Source: Prorocentrum cordatum | Taxonomy: Eukaryota > Sar > Dinophyceae > Prorocentrales > Prorocentraceae | Direction of reading: 5' to 3' | DNA length: 64,000 nucleotides | Assembly (NCBI GenBank): GCA_963575745.1 | Contig: CAUYUJ010017812.1 | Coordinates: 98,501 to 162,500, forward strand | Shown: piece after piece, positions 39,706 to 48,684 of the stretch | Layout: every line of letters starts with the position of its first letter | How positions within the stretch are numbered: position 1 is the stretch's first letter | Notes under the pieces: generated by a model | The model's database searches: none | What the model was told of the DNA's origin: nothing | The model's input: the letters and a program-made list of their open reading frames with translations, nothing else | Made by a program: the position numbers and the translations under genes

Positions 39706-41034
39706 AAAAAGCTCCCGGAGGCGCCAAAAATGCCCCCGACGGGCCCCAACAAGCCGATACGAGGCCCCAGCCACACATAATTTAATTCTGAGTTCGGTGG
39801 TGAAACGGCGTCAGCATGGAAGTGCCGATTACGCGCCGTTTGGGACGCAGGCCCCCCGGGGTCGGTCCAGGACTGGCGTGCTGCACATGTGCACAGCACC
39901 CCTGCCCCCGTTGTGTGCAGGTGCGGGGTTAGCCAACGCCCCTCCATCAAGGACTAGCTTCTGCCGCCTGCACACATCCGACCCCGAGTGCCCAGGAGTG
40001 TCCGTAGCCACTCTGGCTCGCGCGGTCGGGGCTCTTGGGATGCTGGGCGCGTCTGCAGGCAGAAACGCGAGACCGCGCTTTGAACTTGCGCACGCCGACT
40101 CGGCGGTTGCGACACATTGTGAATCTGGGTACCTGCGCACCAGAATGGAGAAGGGAGCACAGAATTCAATTCTGGGCGCGCGGACGCCCAGAAGCGCTCA
40201 GATTGCGAACCTGGGCGCGCCTGGGAACCAGAACGCAGTAAGGCGCTCAGGATGCAATTCTGGGCGCGCGGACGCCCAGAAGCGCTAAATCACGCTCAGA
40301 TTCCGAACCCGGGTGCTCCCAGGCACCAGAACGCCGGATGGAGCTCAGAATGCAATTCTGAGCGCGCGCACGCCCAAAAGCTCTCAGACTGCGAATCTTG
40401 GCGCGCCGGGTCACCTGAATGCAGAACGGAGCTCAGAATGCAACTCTGGGCGCGTGGACGCTCAGAAGCGCGAAGTCGCGCACAGATTGCGAATCTGGGT
40501 GCGCCTGGGCACCAAAACGCAGAAAGGAGCACAACATGCAATTCTGGGCGCGCGGACGCCCACGACCGCCAAGTCGCGCTCAGATTGCGAATCTGGGTGC
40601 GCCTGGGCACCAGAACGCAAAAAGGAAGGAGCTTAGAATGCAATACTGGGCAAGCGGACGCCGCCCGCAATGCGCAACTTCGCGCCCTGACCGCAGTTGC
40701 AGGGATTCGCTGCGATTGCACTCCTGGACGCGCCGACGCCAGATTGTGCAGAATCGCGCGCAGAATGCAATTCTGGGCGTACTGGCGCCGGAACGACCCA
40801 GCGCTTGCGAGGCGCACCAGCACGCGGCGCTGGCCAGCAAAGGGCGCGGGCCTGGGGTTTGGCAGCCAGGACAGGGACCGCGGCGGCCGTGGTGCCGGGA
40901 ACTTGCTATCCCGCCCCCGAGCCGGGCGGTGCCCCGATCGGCCTCCGGAGTTGTCGAAGACCACCGCTGCTCCGAGTTGGAGCCAACCAGGCTTTGGAAG
41001 AGATCCGCCGCTGCGTCGGGAGCCCAAGCCGTGA
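39706..41034 (+). repeat. R unit 3, right part
   Basis: Continues the interrupted unit: TTAATTCTGAGTTCGGTGG at 39781, SL-like site at 40002-40022, minisatellite section 40130-40640 and the GC-rich tail to GCCGTGA. It lacks ~290 bases found in R1 (after 40022) and part of the tail. Confidence 0.8.
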
Positions 41035-41157
41035 CTGCCCGCGAGTTTACGTACACGGTTAAAGCCATCAACTGACGAATCTACCAACCGTTCAACGTCA
41101 GGCGGGGCTTTAGATTTTCCTCCCCATCGAAACCTTTGGTTTAGGGGTAGGGGGTAT
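41035..41157 (+). repeat. Solo variant terminal module between R3 and R4
   Basis: 123 bases of the same type as 30563-30681, ending in AAACCTTTGGTTTAGGGG with a small tandem gain (TAGGGGG). Confidence 0.65.
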
Positions 41158-41835
41158 CAAAAACGACAAGAGCTCCAAAGCTCCCGCAGCGCCCAAGAGA
41201 TCTGCAAGCTGACTCTGAGAGGCCTCCGAAAAGCTCCAAGACGCTTCATTGTTCCACTGAGTATGTCGGAACTCCTGGGCGCGGGCTTCATAAATCACAA
41301 GAAAAGCTTTAGACGCGCCCGAGGGAGCTCCAGGGCGGTCGTCGCGAGGGCCTCAAAACGTAGTTTGTTGCTTCTTGCTTCTACAGGCTTCCGACAGTCC
41401 AATGCAGCCCAACAGGTCCCCGAGATCGCTCCAGGATGGTCTCAGATGATGAAGCATTTGGAAGGGACCTATCTTAGGAGGGCCTCGAACATCAGGGACA
41501 GGGGGATCTGTTCTGCAGATGTATCGAACCAAACTGCCCAAATGTAAGATCCCTAATGCGAAGACGGGGACCTCAGTCAGCCCACATCTTTATCGTGTTA
41601 TTGAGTTAGGCGTTCTGTTTATCCTCAACGACCAGAGGCCCCAAGACGGCGCAACAGGCCCCTTAACAGGCCCCCTAAGAGCGCCCCCGACACCGCCAGC
41701 ACGCCACCCAAGGCCCCGCCAGAACCAAAGCCCCCCAACAGACCCCGAGACCACCATCGAACCCTCAAAAAGCTTCCGGAGGCGCCAAAGATGCCCCCGA
41801 CAGGCCCCAACAAGCCGATAAGAGGCCCCAGATGA
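41158..41835 (+). repeat. R unit 4, left part
   Basis: Follows R1-R3 to GATAAGAGGCCCCAGA, then diverges into a short unique stretch (CGCCTCTGACCCACGACG) that has a weak relative at 47735-47770. Confidence 0.75.
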
Positions 41836-41964
41836 GTCTCCGAGAAACCCCCGACAAGCATCCCAAGAGAACCAAAGAGGCATCGAACATAATACGCCTC
41901 TGACCCACGACGCAAGCACGGTGGAGGAATGCACTGACGAAACTTCGGCAGGGACATCGGCGGG

Positions 41965-43150
41965 GGGTTTCGACGGCGGTCAGTTGAGCGCGATTCCGCG
42001 CAATCTGGCGCAGGCGCGCTGGGTCGAACGCATTTCGGCGCAGACGCGTCTGCAATCTGTGCGCGAATTCGCGCATTCTGGCTCAGGGCACCCGAAGCTG
42101 CAAACGCAGCGCGAATCCGAGCCATCTGACGCAGGAGCGCCCAGGATTTGTTTGAGACGATCGCGATTCCGCGCAATCTGGCGCAGGTGCGCGCGGAATT
42201 GCAATGTGAGTGCGATTCCGCGCAATCTAGCGCAGGTGCGCCCAGTACTGCACACAGAGCGCAAATCTGTGCAATCTGGCGCCATCCTGCCCAGGACTGC
42301 AAGCCGAGTGTGAAACCGCGCCCAGTCAGGCACGGGCGCGCCCGGAACTGCAATGCGAGCGCGGTTCCGCGCAATCTGGCGCAGACGCGTCTGAAATCGC
42401 AATCTGTGTGTGAATTCGCGCAATTTGGCGCAGCAGCGCCCGAACTGGCAAAGGAACGCGAATCCGCGCAATCGGGCCCAGGATTGCAAACGAACGCGGT
42501 TCTGCACAATTTGGTGCAAGCTCGCCCGGAATTGTAATGCGAGCGCGATTCCGCGCTATCTGGCGCGAGCGCGCTTGGGATTGCAATCCGTGCGCGAATC
42601 CGCGACATCTGGCGCATGTGCGCTCAGAAATTCAAGAGGAGCCCGAATCCGCGCAATCCGGCGCAGGCGCCCCCAGAATTGCAATGCGTGCGCGATTCTG
42701 CGCAATCTAGCGCGGGGGCGCCTGCGATTGCAATCGTCGCGCACATTCGCGTAATCTGGCGCAGATGCGTTCTGAAGTGCAAAACGGAGCGCAATTCCGC
42801 GCAATCTGGCGCAGGCGCGCCTGCAATTGCAATCAGTGCGCGAATCCGCGCCATCCTGCCCAGAATTGCAAGCGGAGCGCGAATCCGCGGAATCTGGCGC
42901 AGGCGCGCGCGGAATTGCAATGCGATTCCGCGCAATCTGGCGCAGGCGCGCTGGGTAGTGCGCGGTTCCGCGCAATCTGGCGCAGACACGTCTAAGATCG
43001 CAGTCCGAGCGCGAATTCGCGCAATCTCGCGCAGCAGCGCCCGCAGATGCAAGCAGAGCGCGAATCCGCGCAATCTGGGACCCATATTGCAACCGAGCGC
43101 GATTCCGCCTGATCTGGCGCAGACGCGCCCAGAATGGCAATGCAAGCGCG
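41965..43150 (+). repeat. Minisatellite, ~55-62-bp unit, about 20 copies
   Basis: The unit is GCGCGATTCCGCGCAATCTG, GCGCAGGCGCGCC, then AGAATTGCAATGCGAGC, with variants. It abuts the hairpin that starts the third retroelement copy at 43153. Confidence 0.85.
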
Positions 43151-43152
43151 TT

Positions 43153-43199
43153 TCATAGCTCCCAAATCGCGCAGCGATTTGGGGGGCAGGAAAATCTCC
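43153..43199 (-). other. Terminal stem-loop, perfect-stem variant
   Basis: CCCAAATCGC-GCA-GCGATTTGGG at 43160-43182 is a perfect 10-bp stem. It is the reverse-orientation relative of the stem-loops at 21677, 28508, 34159 and 39661. Confidence 0.7.
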
Positions 43200-43669
43200 A
43201 GGGAAAGCCCCGTGTGGCTTCTATGCTTCTGGGCCTCGGCGGCCTCTCCAGCAGTCTTGTTTAATGCCTGGCAGTGCTCTCGTGGCACGGCGGATCGTTG
43301 TGTGCTGAGGGCCGAGTGCCTCGCGGCAGGCGGATTGCGGCGTGGGGATGCCATGCCTCTCCTCTCCTCCCTCCTCTAGGGGCGTTGGTCTGGACTCTGG
43401 GGGCTCACCGTGGATCTCTCTCCGAAGAGGTCGCAGACAGGCGAGCCTGTCTGTGGGGTTGGAAGTCGTGGGCTCGGCAATGCTCTTCCATCACAGGACG
43501 GGACTCTCGCGCGCGAAGCGCAAGGCCCTGGAGGAGGGCGTCCTTGCGAAAGCCAATGTGGGGGACGCCTCAGCGCTGGCCACCTCGTTGTTCGGCTGGT
43601 GCGGTTGCGTGTCGCTGGTGCTCTCGTCGCCACTCTGTGCCCTGCCCGTGCTCTCGTGGCCACAATGGG

Positions 43670-44200
43670 GGGGTGGCGCAGCTGCTCGCCTCTGCCCCTG
43701 GTGTGGCAGCTATTTCGGGCCCAGGTGTGCTCGCTCGGCGTTGTGCAGCCCAGGTGTGCTGTGCATCGTTTCTGCGGTGTGGCGGCAATTCCGGGCCCAG
43801 GTGTGCTCGTTCGGCGTTGTACAGCCCAGGTGTGCTGTGCATCGCTTCTGCCCCAGGTGTGGCAGCAATGTCGGGCCCAGGTGTGCACTCTCGGCGTTGT
43901 CCAGCCCAGGTGTGCTGTGCATCGCTTCTGCCCCAGGGGTGGCAGCAATTTCGGGCCCAGGTGTGCTCGTTCGGCGTTGCGCAGCCCAGGTGTGCTGTGC
44001 ATCGCTTCTGCCCCAGGTGTGGCAGCAATTTTCGGGCCCAGGGGTGCTCGCTCGGCGTTGTCCAGCCCAGGTGTGCTGTGCATCGCTTCCCCCCCAGGTG
44101 TGGCAGCGATTTCGGGCCTAGGTGTGCACTCTCGGCGTTGTCCAGCCCAGGTGTACTGGGCACCGCTTCTGCCCCAGGTGTGGCAGATAATTTTGTGCCG
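43670..44200 (+). repeat. Leader minisatellite, ~78-84-bp unit, about 6 copies
   Basis: The unit is CCCAGGTGTGCTGTGCATCG, CTTCTGCCCCAGGTGTGGCAG, then CAATTTCGGGCCCAGGTGTG. It lies between the 5' stem-loop and gag, as arrays do in the leaders of the other elements. Confidence 0.85.
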
Positions 44201-44225
44201 AGTACGCGCGCGTGGCTGCCCCAGT

Positions 44226-44244
44226 CCGTAGCCGTCGGCCCAGG
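44226..44244 (+). other. Spliced-leader-like sequence before gag
   Basis: CCGTAGCCGTCGGCCCAGG, 71 bases before the gag ATG, resembles the SL with two bases missing, as at 14156 and 19640. Weak by itself. Confidence 0.25.
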
Positions 44245-44314
44245 TGTTTGTCTCTCCAGCTGAGGGCAATCTCCGCACCCACTTGCGACAGCATTGTCAG
44301 CACCAGAGCCAGCA

Positions 44315-45590
44315 ATGGCATTCGCGCAGCAGGAGATCGCTGACTTTGTCAACTCCCTGCCGGATAGCGCTTTCGCCGGCGCAGAGAAGAGCAAGGTCGA
44401 GGAGTGGTGCTCGTTCCTGGTCGGCGTCGACCCCACGCCGAAAGCCAGGCACGATCTCTTCTGGCACCTGGCGGTGGGGAGGTTGCTGGGGGAAGCTAGT
44501 GGGATCTATTTCCCCGCTGGATTTCGCCGAACGGCAGATGAGGGACATGATTACGGCCCTTGTGAAGCACGGGGAGAAGCCGTACGATAAGCACGGCGAA
44601 TCCGCAGAGTTCCGGGCCTGGGTGGTTCAGCCGGCACAGGTCACCTTCGCCCTCCGGGTCCAGCGGAAGTGCGCTTCCGCAGAGCCAGCGTTGCCTACCC
44701 CGGAGACGACCTTGGCAGACACCATGCGGGAGTATCTCGAAGCCCAGGAAGCGACCCAGAAGCGCTCGACAAAGGCGCTTTCTTTTAAGCTTTCCGACAG
44801 GCTCACCGAGCTCGGCATGGACGCGTTCCCGAAGGAAGGCTTGCCCTCGGAAGAGAACCTTGCGGTTTTCGAGGCGGCAGGCCGTATCGCCAAGGAAAAG
44901 AGTCGGATGTACGTTGGCAGTGCCGACGGGGAAGACCTGCAGCGGAACTTTCGTCCAGCCTGGTCCCGCGTTCCAGGTGTCGACGTTCCTGTCGGGGAGG
45001 GATCTGTGCCAGATCGTCAGCGCCAAATGGCGGATTTCAAGCGAGCCCGTGCAGCGTCTGAGATCGATTACCCGGGCTACGCAACGTTTCAGTCGCACCT
45101 GCTCGATTGGGGCGTGAAACTGATCTTGATGAAGACGGCCACGCCTTTGGAAGTGCTCGGGTACACGCTTCTCATCGCCAAGGTTGCGGAGGAGCAGGGC
45201 GGCGCGAGGACTGCGTACCAGTGCGACATCCTCGCGCGGAAAGCCATGGCCAGGGCGCTCGAGAGCGGCGACCCCAGTTGGAAGGTCTACTTCGCCAAGG
45301 TGGACCGCGACTTGGCGAAGGAGGCTAAAGACAAGGTCGTGACCAGGGCTGGCGAGGCTGTCAAGGGGGCCAGCGGCAAAGTTGGCGGCGGCAAGGCCAG
45401 TGGCGGCAGGGGCAAGCTGTCTGGCAAAGCCGACGGTGCAGGCAAGGGCTCGACGGGGTCCGCAGCTCACCGCTCGCTGTCGCCAGCGGTGCCGCCGCGC
45501 TCGCGCAGCCCCAAGCAGCGCGGCCAGGGCGCATGGAACCACCAGGGCGGCTGGCAGCAGCGGAGCGGCTGGGCGCGCCAGGAGCGGTGA
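44315..45590 (+). pseudogene. gag: Gag of third copy, one frameshift
   Basis: The ATG at 44315 (MAFAQQEIADF) opens in frame 2 and matches the minus-strand Gag through WHLAVGRLLGE. Near 44490-44515 the homology moves to frame 0 (SPLDFAERQMRDMI) and continues without further breaks to TGA 45588-45590. Conserved blocks: HGEKPY, WVVQPAQVTFALRVQRKC, ALSFKLSDRLTELGMDAFP, YVGSADGEDLQ, DYPGYATF and a basic C-terminus with RSLSPAVPPRSRSP. A single-base gain or loss explains the break, so the copy is probably dead unless this is a sequencing error. Homology to the other two Gags is strong on both sides. Confidence 0.75.
45588..45590 (+). promoter_or_regulatory. In-frame TGA between gag and RT (third copy)
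   Basis: CGG TGA GAG GCG. The RT frame follows in register, starting with a segment similar to that after the minus-strand stop. Confidence 0.6.
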
Positions 45591-46265
45591 GAGGCGCCAA
45601 GTCGTGGCAGCAGCCCTGGAGGCTCAAGCTCGAGATTCCCCCGTTTTGATGGGGAGTCGGACTTCTCCGAGGGTGTTTTCGGCAGCCGAGCTTTAGACGG
45701 CGATGTCGAGACGCCCGCGCGCTCAGCGCGCGACCTCGAATATCCTGGCTTTCCGGGTTTCACCGTGGTGCAGGATCGTGTAAATAAGTTTCTTCAAAGT
45801 CCCAGCGCTGGCGAGCTTCAGCCGCTAGAGCATTCAGACTGGGCTCTTGCGCTGCCGTCTTGCGACGAGCGCCCAGAGGTAGCTGAACCGGTCGCCACGT
45901 GGCTTGACCAGGTCTTGGCTCTAGACGGGCCCGCTTTGGCGCGGGCTCGGGATCGTAGTTTGCAGTTTTGGCGCAAGCGTGTGCTGGACCCCGTCTGGGC
46001 GTGCAAATTTGCGGAATTGCCCGCGCACATCCAAGGCGTACTGGGTCCGAAGAAAAACTTGCTTGTGCTGGCTGAAATGTTGCAGGCGATCGATTGGCCG
46101 GACGCTCGGCTTTTAACTGACCTTCTGAATGGTTTTCCTTTGCTCGGGGAAATCCCTAGAAGCGGCGTGCTTCCTCGCATTCCGTTTGGCGAATGCGCGG
46201 AGACGGCCGCGTCCTTGCGTGCGCTGGCACCCACTTTGAATGCCCAAACTCTTCATCAGCCCTAA
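45591..46265 (+). pseudogene. pol: RT N-terminal fragment of third copy
   Basis: In frame with Gag after the TGA. EAPSRGSSPGGSS, FDGESDFSEG and EYPGFPGF precede the RT N-terminal domain, which matches the minus-strand RT through FAELPAHIQGVLGPKKNLLV, GFPLLGEIPRSG and ECAETAASLRA. It ends at TAA near 46265, after AQTLHQP, before any catalytic motif. No polymerase activity is possible from this fragment. Confidence 0.8.
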
Positions 46266-46299
46266 GCTTTGGTTCTGGGGAGGAAGATTCTCACAGGCC

Positions 46300-47090
46300 G
46301 CTTCTGTCCCCATTCGGGGATTCGGTGATTCGGTTGCCTTTCGGCGTCTCCGCTCCCCTTGCCGCCCGGGCCCGAGGCGGGGTAGCAAATATCGGCCAAT
46401 GCTCCCGTGGGAGCCGCGTGGCTACGCTGCAGGCCAACGGCTGTGCAGCGTGGCCTGGGCGCGCGCGGCCTCGTCGGGGCGACGCTCTGGCGGGCCGGCG
46501 CGCCCTCCTGCGGGCCGCGGGCGTTGGTCGCCTACCAGGATGATCCTGGACCGCCCCTGGGGCGTATATATCGATTGGACTATTTTTCGTCCTCTTCTTA
46601 TAAAATAAGGCAGCGTTGCTTTGAATGTTTGTCATATATGACAAATATACTGCCATATATGCAATTGCGCGAAGTTCAATTTGCGCGAAGTTCAACTGCG
46701 GCAATCTATTGCCGCAGTTGAACTTCGCGCAAGATTCGCAATTCCGAGGAAACATGTGCAACATGTAGGATTCAGTGCAAGTGTGTCGCTGTCGTATATA
46801 CTTGCTGTTATATTGCCAGGGTGGCCAGCTCCGACATAGGACCGCGCGCGCATTCAGACGCACCGTAGATGGTTTGTACGCACGGAGGAGGAGGTGAGGA
46901 AGAAGGAGGAGGAGAACATGAGGAGGAACAGGATCGATGATATCCTTGTACCGAGATGAGAGAGAGAAGAAGAAAGATAAAGAGAGAGAGAGAGAAAGAA
47001 AAAAAATACGAGAGAGCGAAACAAAGAGCCGGCGGCGCTGGTCGACCGCCCGAGCTGTGTCGAATCCTCCAGCAACGATCGGGCCCGCTC
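46300..47090. other. Spacer; no gene recognised
   Basis: Marks the change from GC-rich retroelement DNA to mixed-composition DNA. It contains AT-rich stretches with ATATATG words (46570-46800), a 24-bp perfect hairpin (46681-46732) and a purine-rich run (46960-47020, AGAGAG). Confidence 0.5.
46681..46732. other. Perfect 24-bp hairpin
   Basis: The arms TTGCGCGAAGTTCAACTGCG (first 20 bases; 46681-46704) and its complement (46709-46732) are separated by TCTA. A partial direct copy of the left arm precedes it (46665-46679). Confidence 0.75.
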
Positions 47091-47104
47091 GTGCGCGTCC
47101 GACC

Positions 47105-47234
47105 AAGGACGCTCGAGGTCGTCGTCGTGGTCGTGGTTGCTTCCTGCGTCGTCGTCGTCCTCCTCCTCGTTCTCGCCCTCGTCCTCGTCGTCGTCGTCGT
47201 CGTCCTCGCCGCCGCCGCCGCCGCTGTTGTCGTT

Positions 47235-47287
<53 letters not shown>

Positions 47288-47288
47288 A

Positions 47289-47382
<94 letters not shown>

Positions 47383-47450
47383 GCCGTCAGCTCGTCTGAG
47401 ACCTCTTAGCCGACATTGCGGGCTCGTCGTCGTCGTCGTCGTCGTCGTGA
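47105..47450 (+). repeat. (TCG)n/(CCG)n microsatellite
   Basis: Long TCG runs at ~47236-47285 and ~47320-47385 are separated by CCG runs, with CTC interruptions on the left. Poly-Arg, poly-Val and poly-Ser frames across it are repeat translations. Confidence 0.95.
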
Positions 47451-47499
47451 ACCGAAAATTAGAGCCCTCGACAAAGCCCTAGCTGGGGCTTTGTCGAGG

Positions 47500-47800
47500 C
47501 GGAAGGCTTTAATGAGGCTATCTTGGGCCCCACCATGGCCTTCTTGGGGCTTCCTGAAGCCACGAGAGGGCCCCCAAAGCCCCCAAGAGACCCCCAAGAG
47601 GCCCCAGAAGGCCGCCAAGAGCCCCAAAAGAGGCCCTAAGAGGCCCCAAAGCGGCTCCCAAACGGCTTCAAAACTTGTTCCAAGACGCCCCCGAGAGGCC
47701 TACCACGGGATCCCAACGAACACTCATGAGGCCTCTGACCGACCACCCACAGGCACGGTGGCGGGATGGGCCGAAGGCCAGTAGATAGCTTCCACGATCG
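47500..47800 (+). repeat. CCCCAAGAGGCC-type degenerate repeat
   Basis: Words such as CCCCAAGAGGCCC and CCCCCAAGAGACC recur roughly every 15-20 bases. This resembles the left part of the R unit; CGCCTCTGACC...CACGGTGG at ~47735-47770 is a distant match to 41900-41930. Confidence 0.5.
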
Positions 47801-48149
47801 TCGCACGCTATCACTCCTTCTGGGGGTTCGGCGGAATGCGTAAGCGGCGTAAGCCACTTGGATAAATGCTTTCAGGATCTCGTCTTGTAATTGCATTCCA
47901 AGAGTCAGGCAATTCAGGGCGGGGGGTCGAGTTGCCGTGGGCCCCAGGGTCCCCCGTGCCCCCGAAAAATTGGAAACGGACCTCCTGAATTATATATGCC
48001 CTCCTGAAAGTGGGCCTCCCTCTCTGTGCAGCCTGAGATACTCCTGGCTGGGCATTGTGGTGGTCACAGTGGTGTTGCTGGCGATGGGAACGTGAAAGAT
48101 CCATGCACATGCGCGGGCCCCAGAGGAGGGAGGCGGAGTGAGGGGGAGA

Positions 48150-48151
48150 TG

Positions 48152-48220
<69 letters not shown>

Positions 48221-48222
48221 TG
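48150..48222 (+). repeat. (GAC)n microsatellite
   Basis: About 24 uninterrupted GAC/ACG triplets, starting after GGCGACGAC. Confidence 0.95.
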
Positions 48223-48339
48223 TGGCCTCCCGACGCCGAAAGCGCGGCCATATCCCGCCACGACGCGCGATCTCCTCGAGCCGCCAGGGGAGGTCCAGGA
48301 TGTGTCTCGCGATCGCGGCTCGGCTTCGCAGAGGCGGCC

Positions 48340-48485
48340 CCGGCGGTGGAGGAGGCGGGGGGGGGTAGGAGGGGGAGGGGGCGGAGGAGGGGGGTGGAGG
48401 AGGGGGAGCGAGAGGAGGAGGGTCGAGGAGGTGGAGGAGGAGGAGGAGGAGGAGAAGGAGGGAGGACGAGGAGGAGGGAAAGACT
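48340..48485 (+). repeat. (GGA)n/(GGGGGA)n purine tract
   Basis: Purine-only stretch of GGAGGGGG and GAGGAGGAGG units with triplex-forming potential. Confidence 0.9.
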
Positions 48486-48684
48486 CGAGTACGCTTCCGA
48501 GCCGAAATCCTTTCCAAACGGGTCCCCGGACCGCTCCCGGGTCCAAACGCGCGAGCCGCGTCCGGCCGTGGCGACGAGGGGGGCCCCCGAAATCCAAACG
48601 CTTTACTTCCGAGCTCACTGAGCACCACCTCTCGCAACGTTTCTTCTATCTCTCTCATGCGTTCGCTACCGAGCCCGCCGAAAT

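Larger units (their letters stand above)
43153..46265 (+). mobile_element. Third gag/RT copy of the YR family, truncated in RT
   Basis: Starts with a perfect stem-loop (CCCAAATCGC, GCA, GCGATTTGGG) and the arm GGCAGGAAAATCTCC, oriented as at the 5' end of the minus element. The first ~160 bases are alignable with that element's 5' end (GCCTCGGCGGCCTC, GCCTGGCAGTGC). The leader minisatellite, gag and the first ~215 codons of RT follow. RT stops near 46255, where a second, weaker copy of the hairpin arm (TCTGGGGAGGAAGATTCTC) appears. No YR is present. Confidence 0.7.

Noticed and set aside
46937-47482. Poly-Arg, poly-Val and poly-Ser frames
   Set aside because: Three reading frames of the (TCG)n tract.
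47636-47896. Possible exon on minus (MQLQDEILKAFIQVAYAAYAF)
   Set aside because: A short stretch of plausible peptide, but no splice partner or conserved neighbour could be found; left uncalled.
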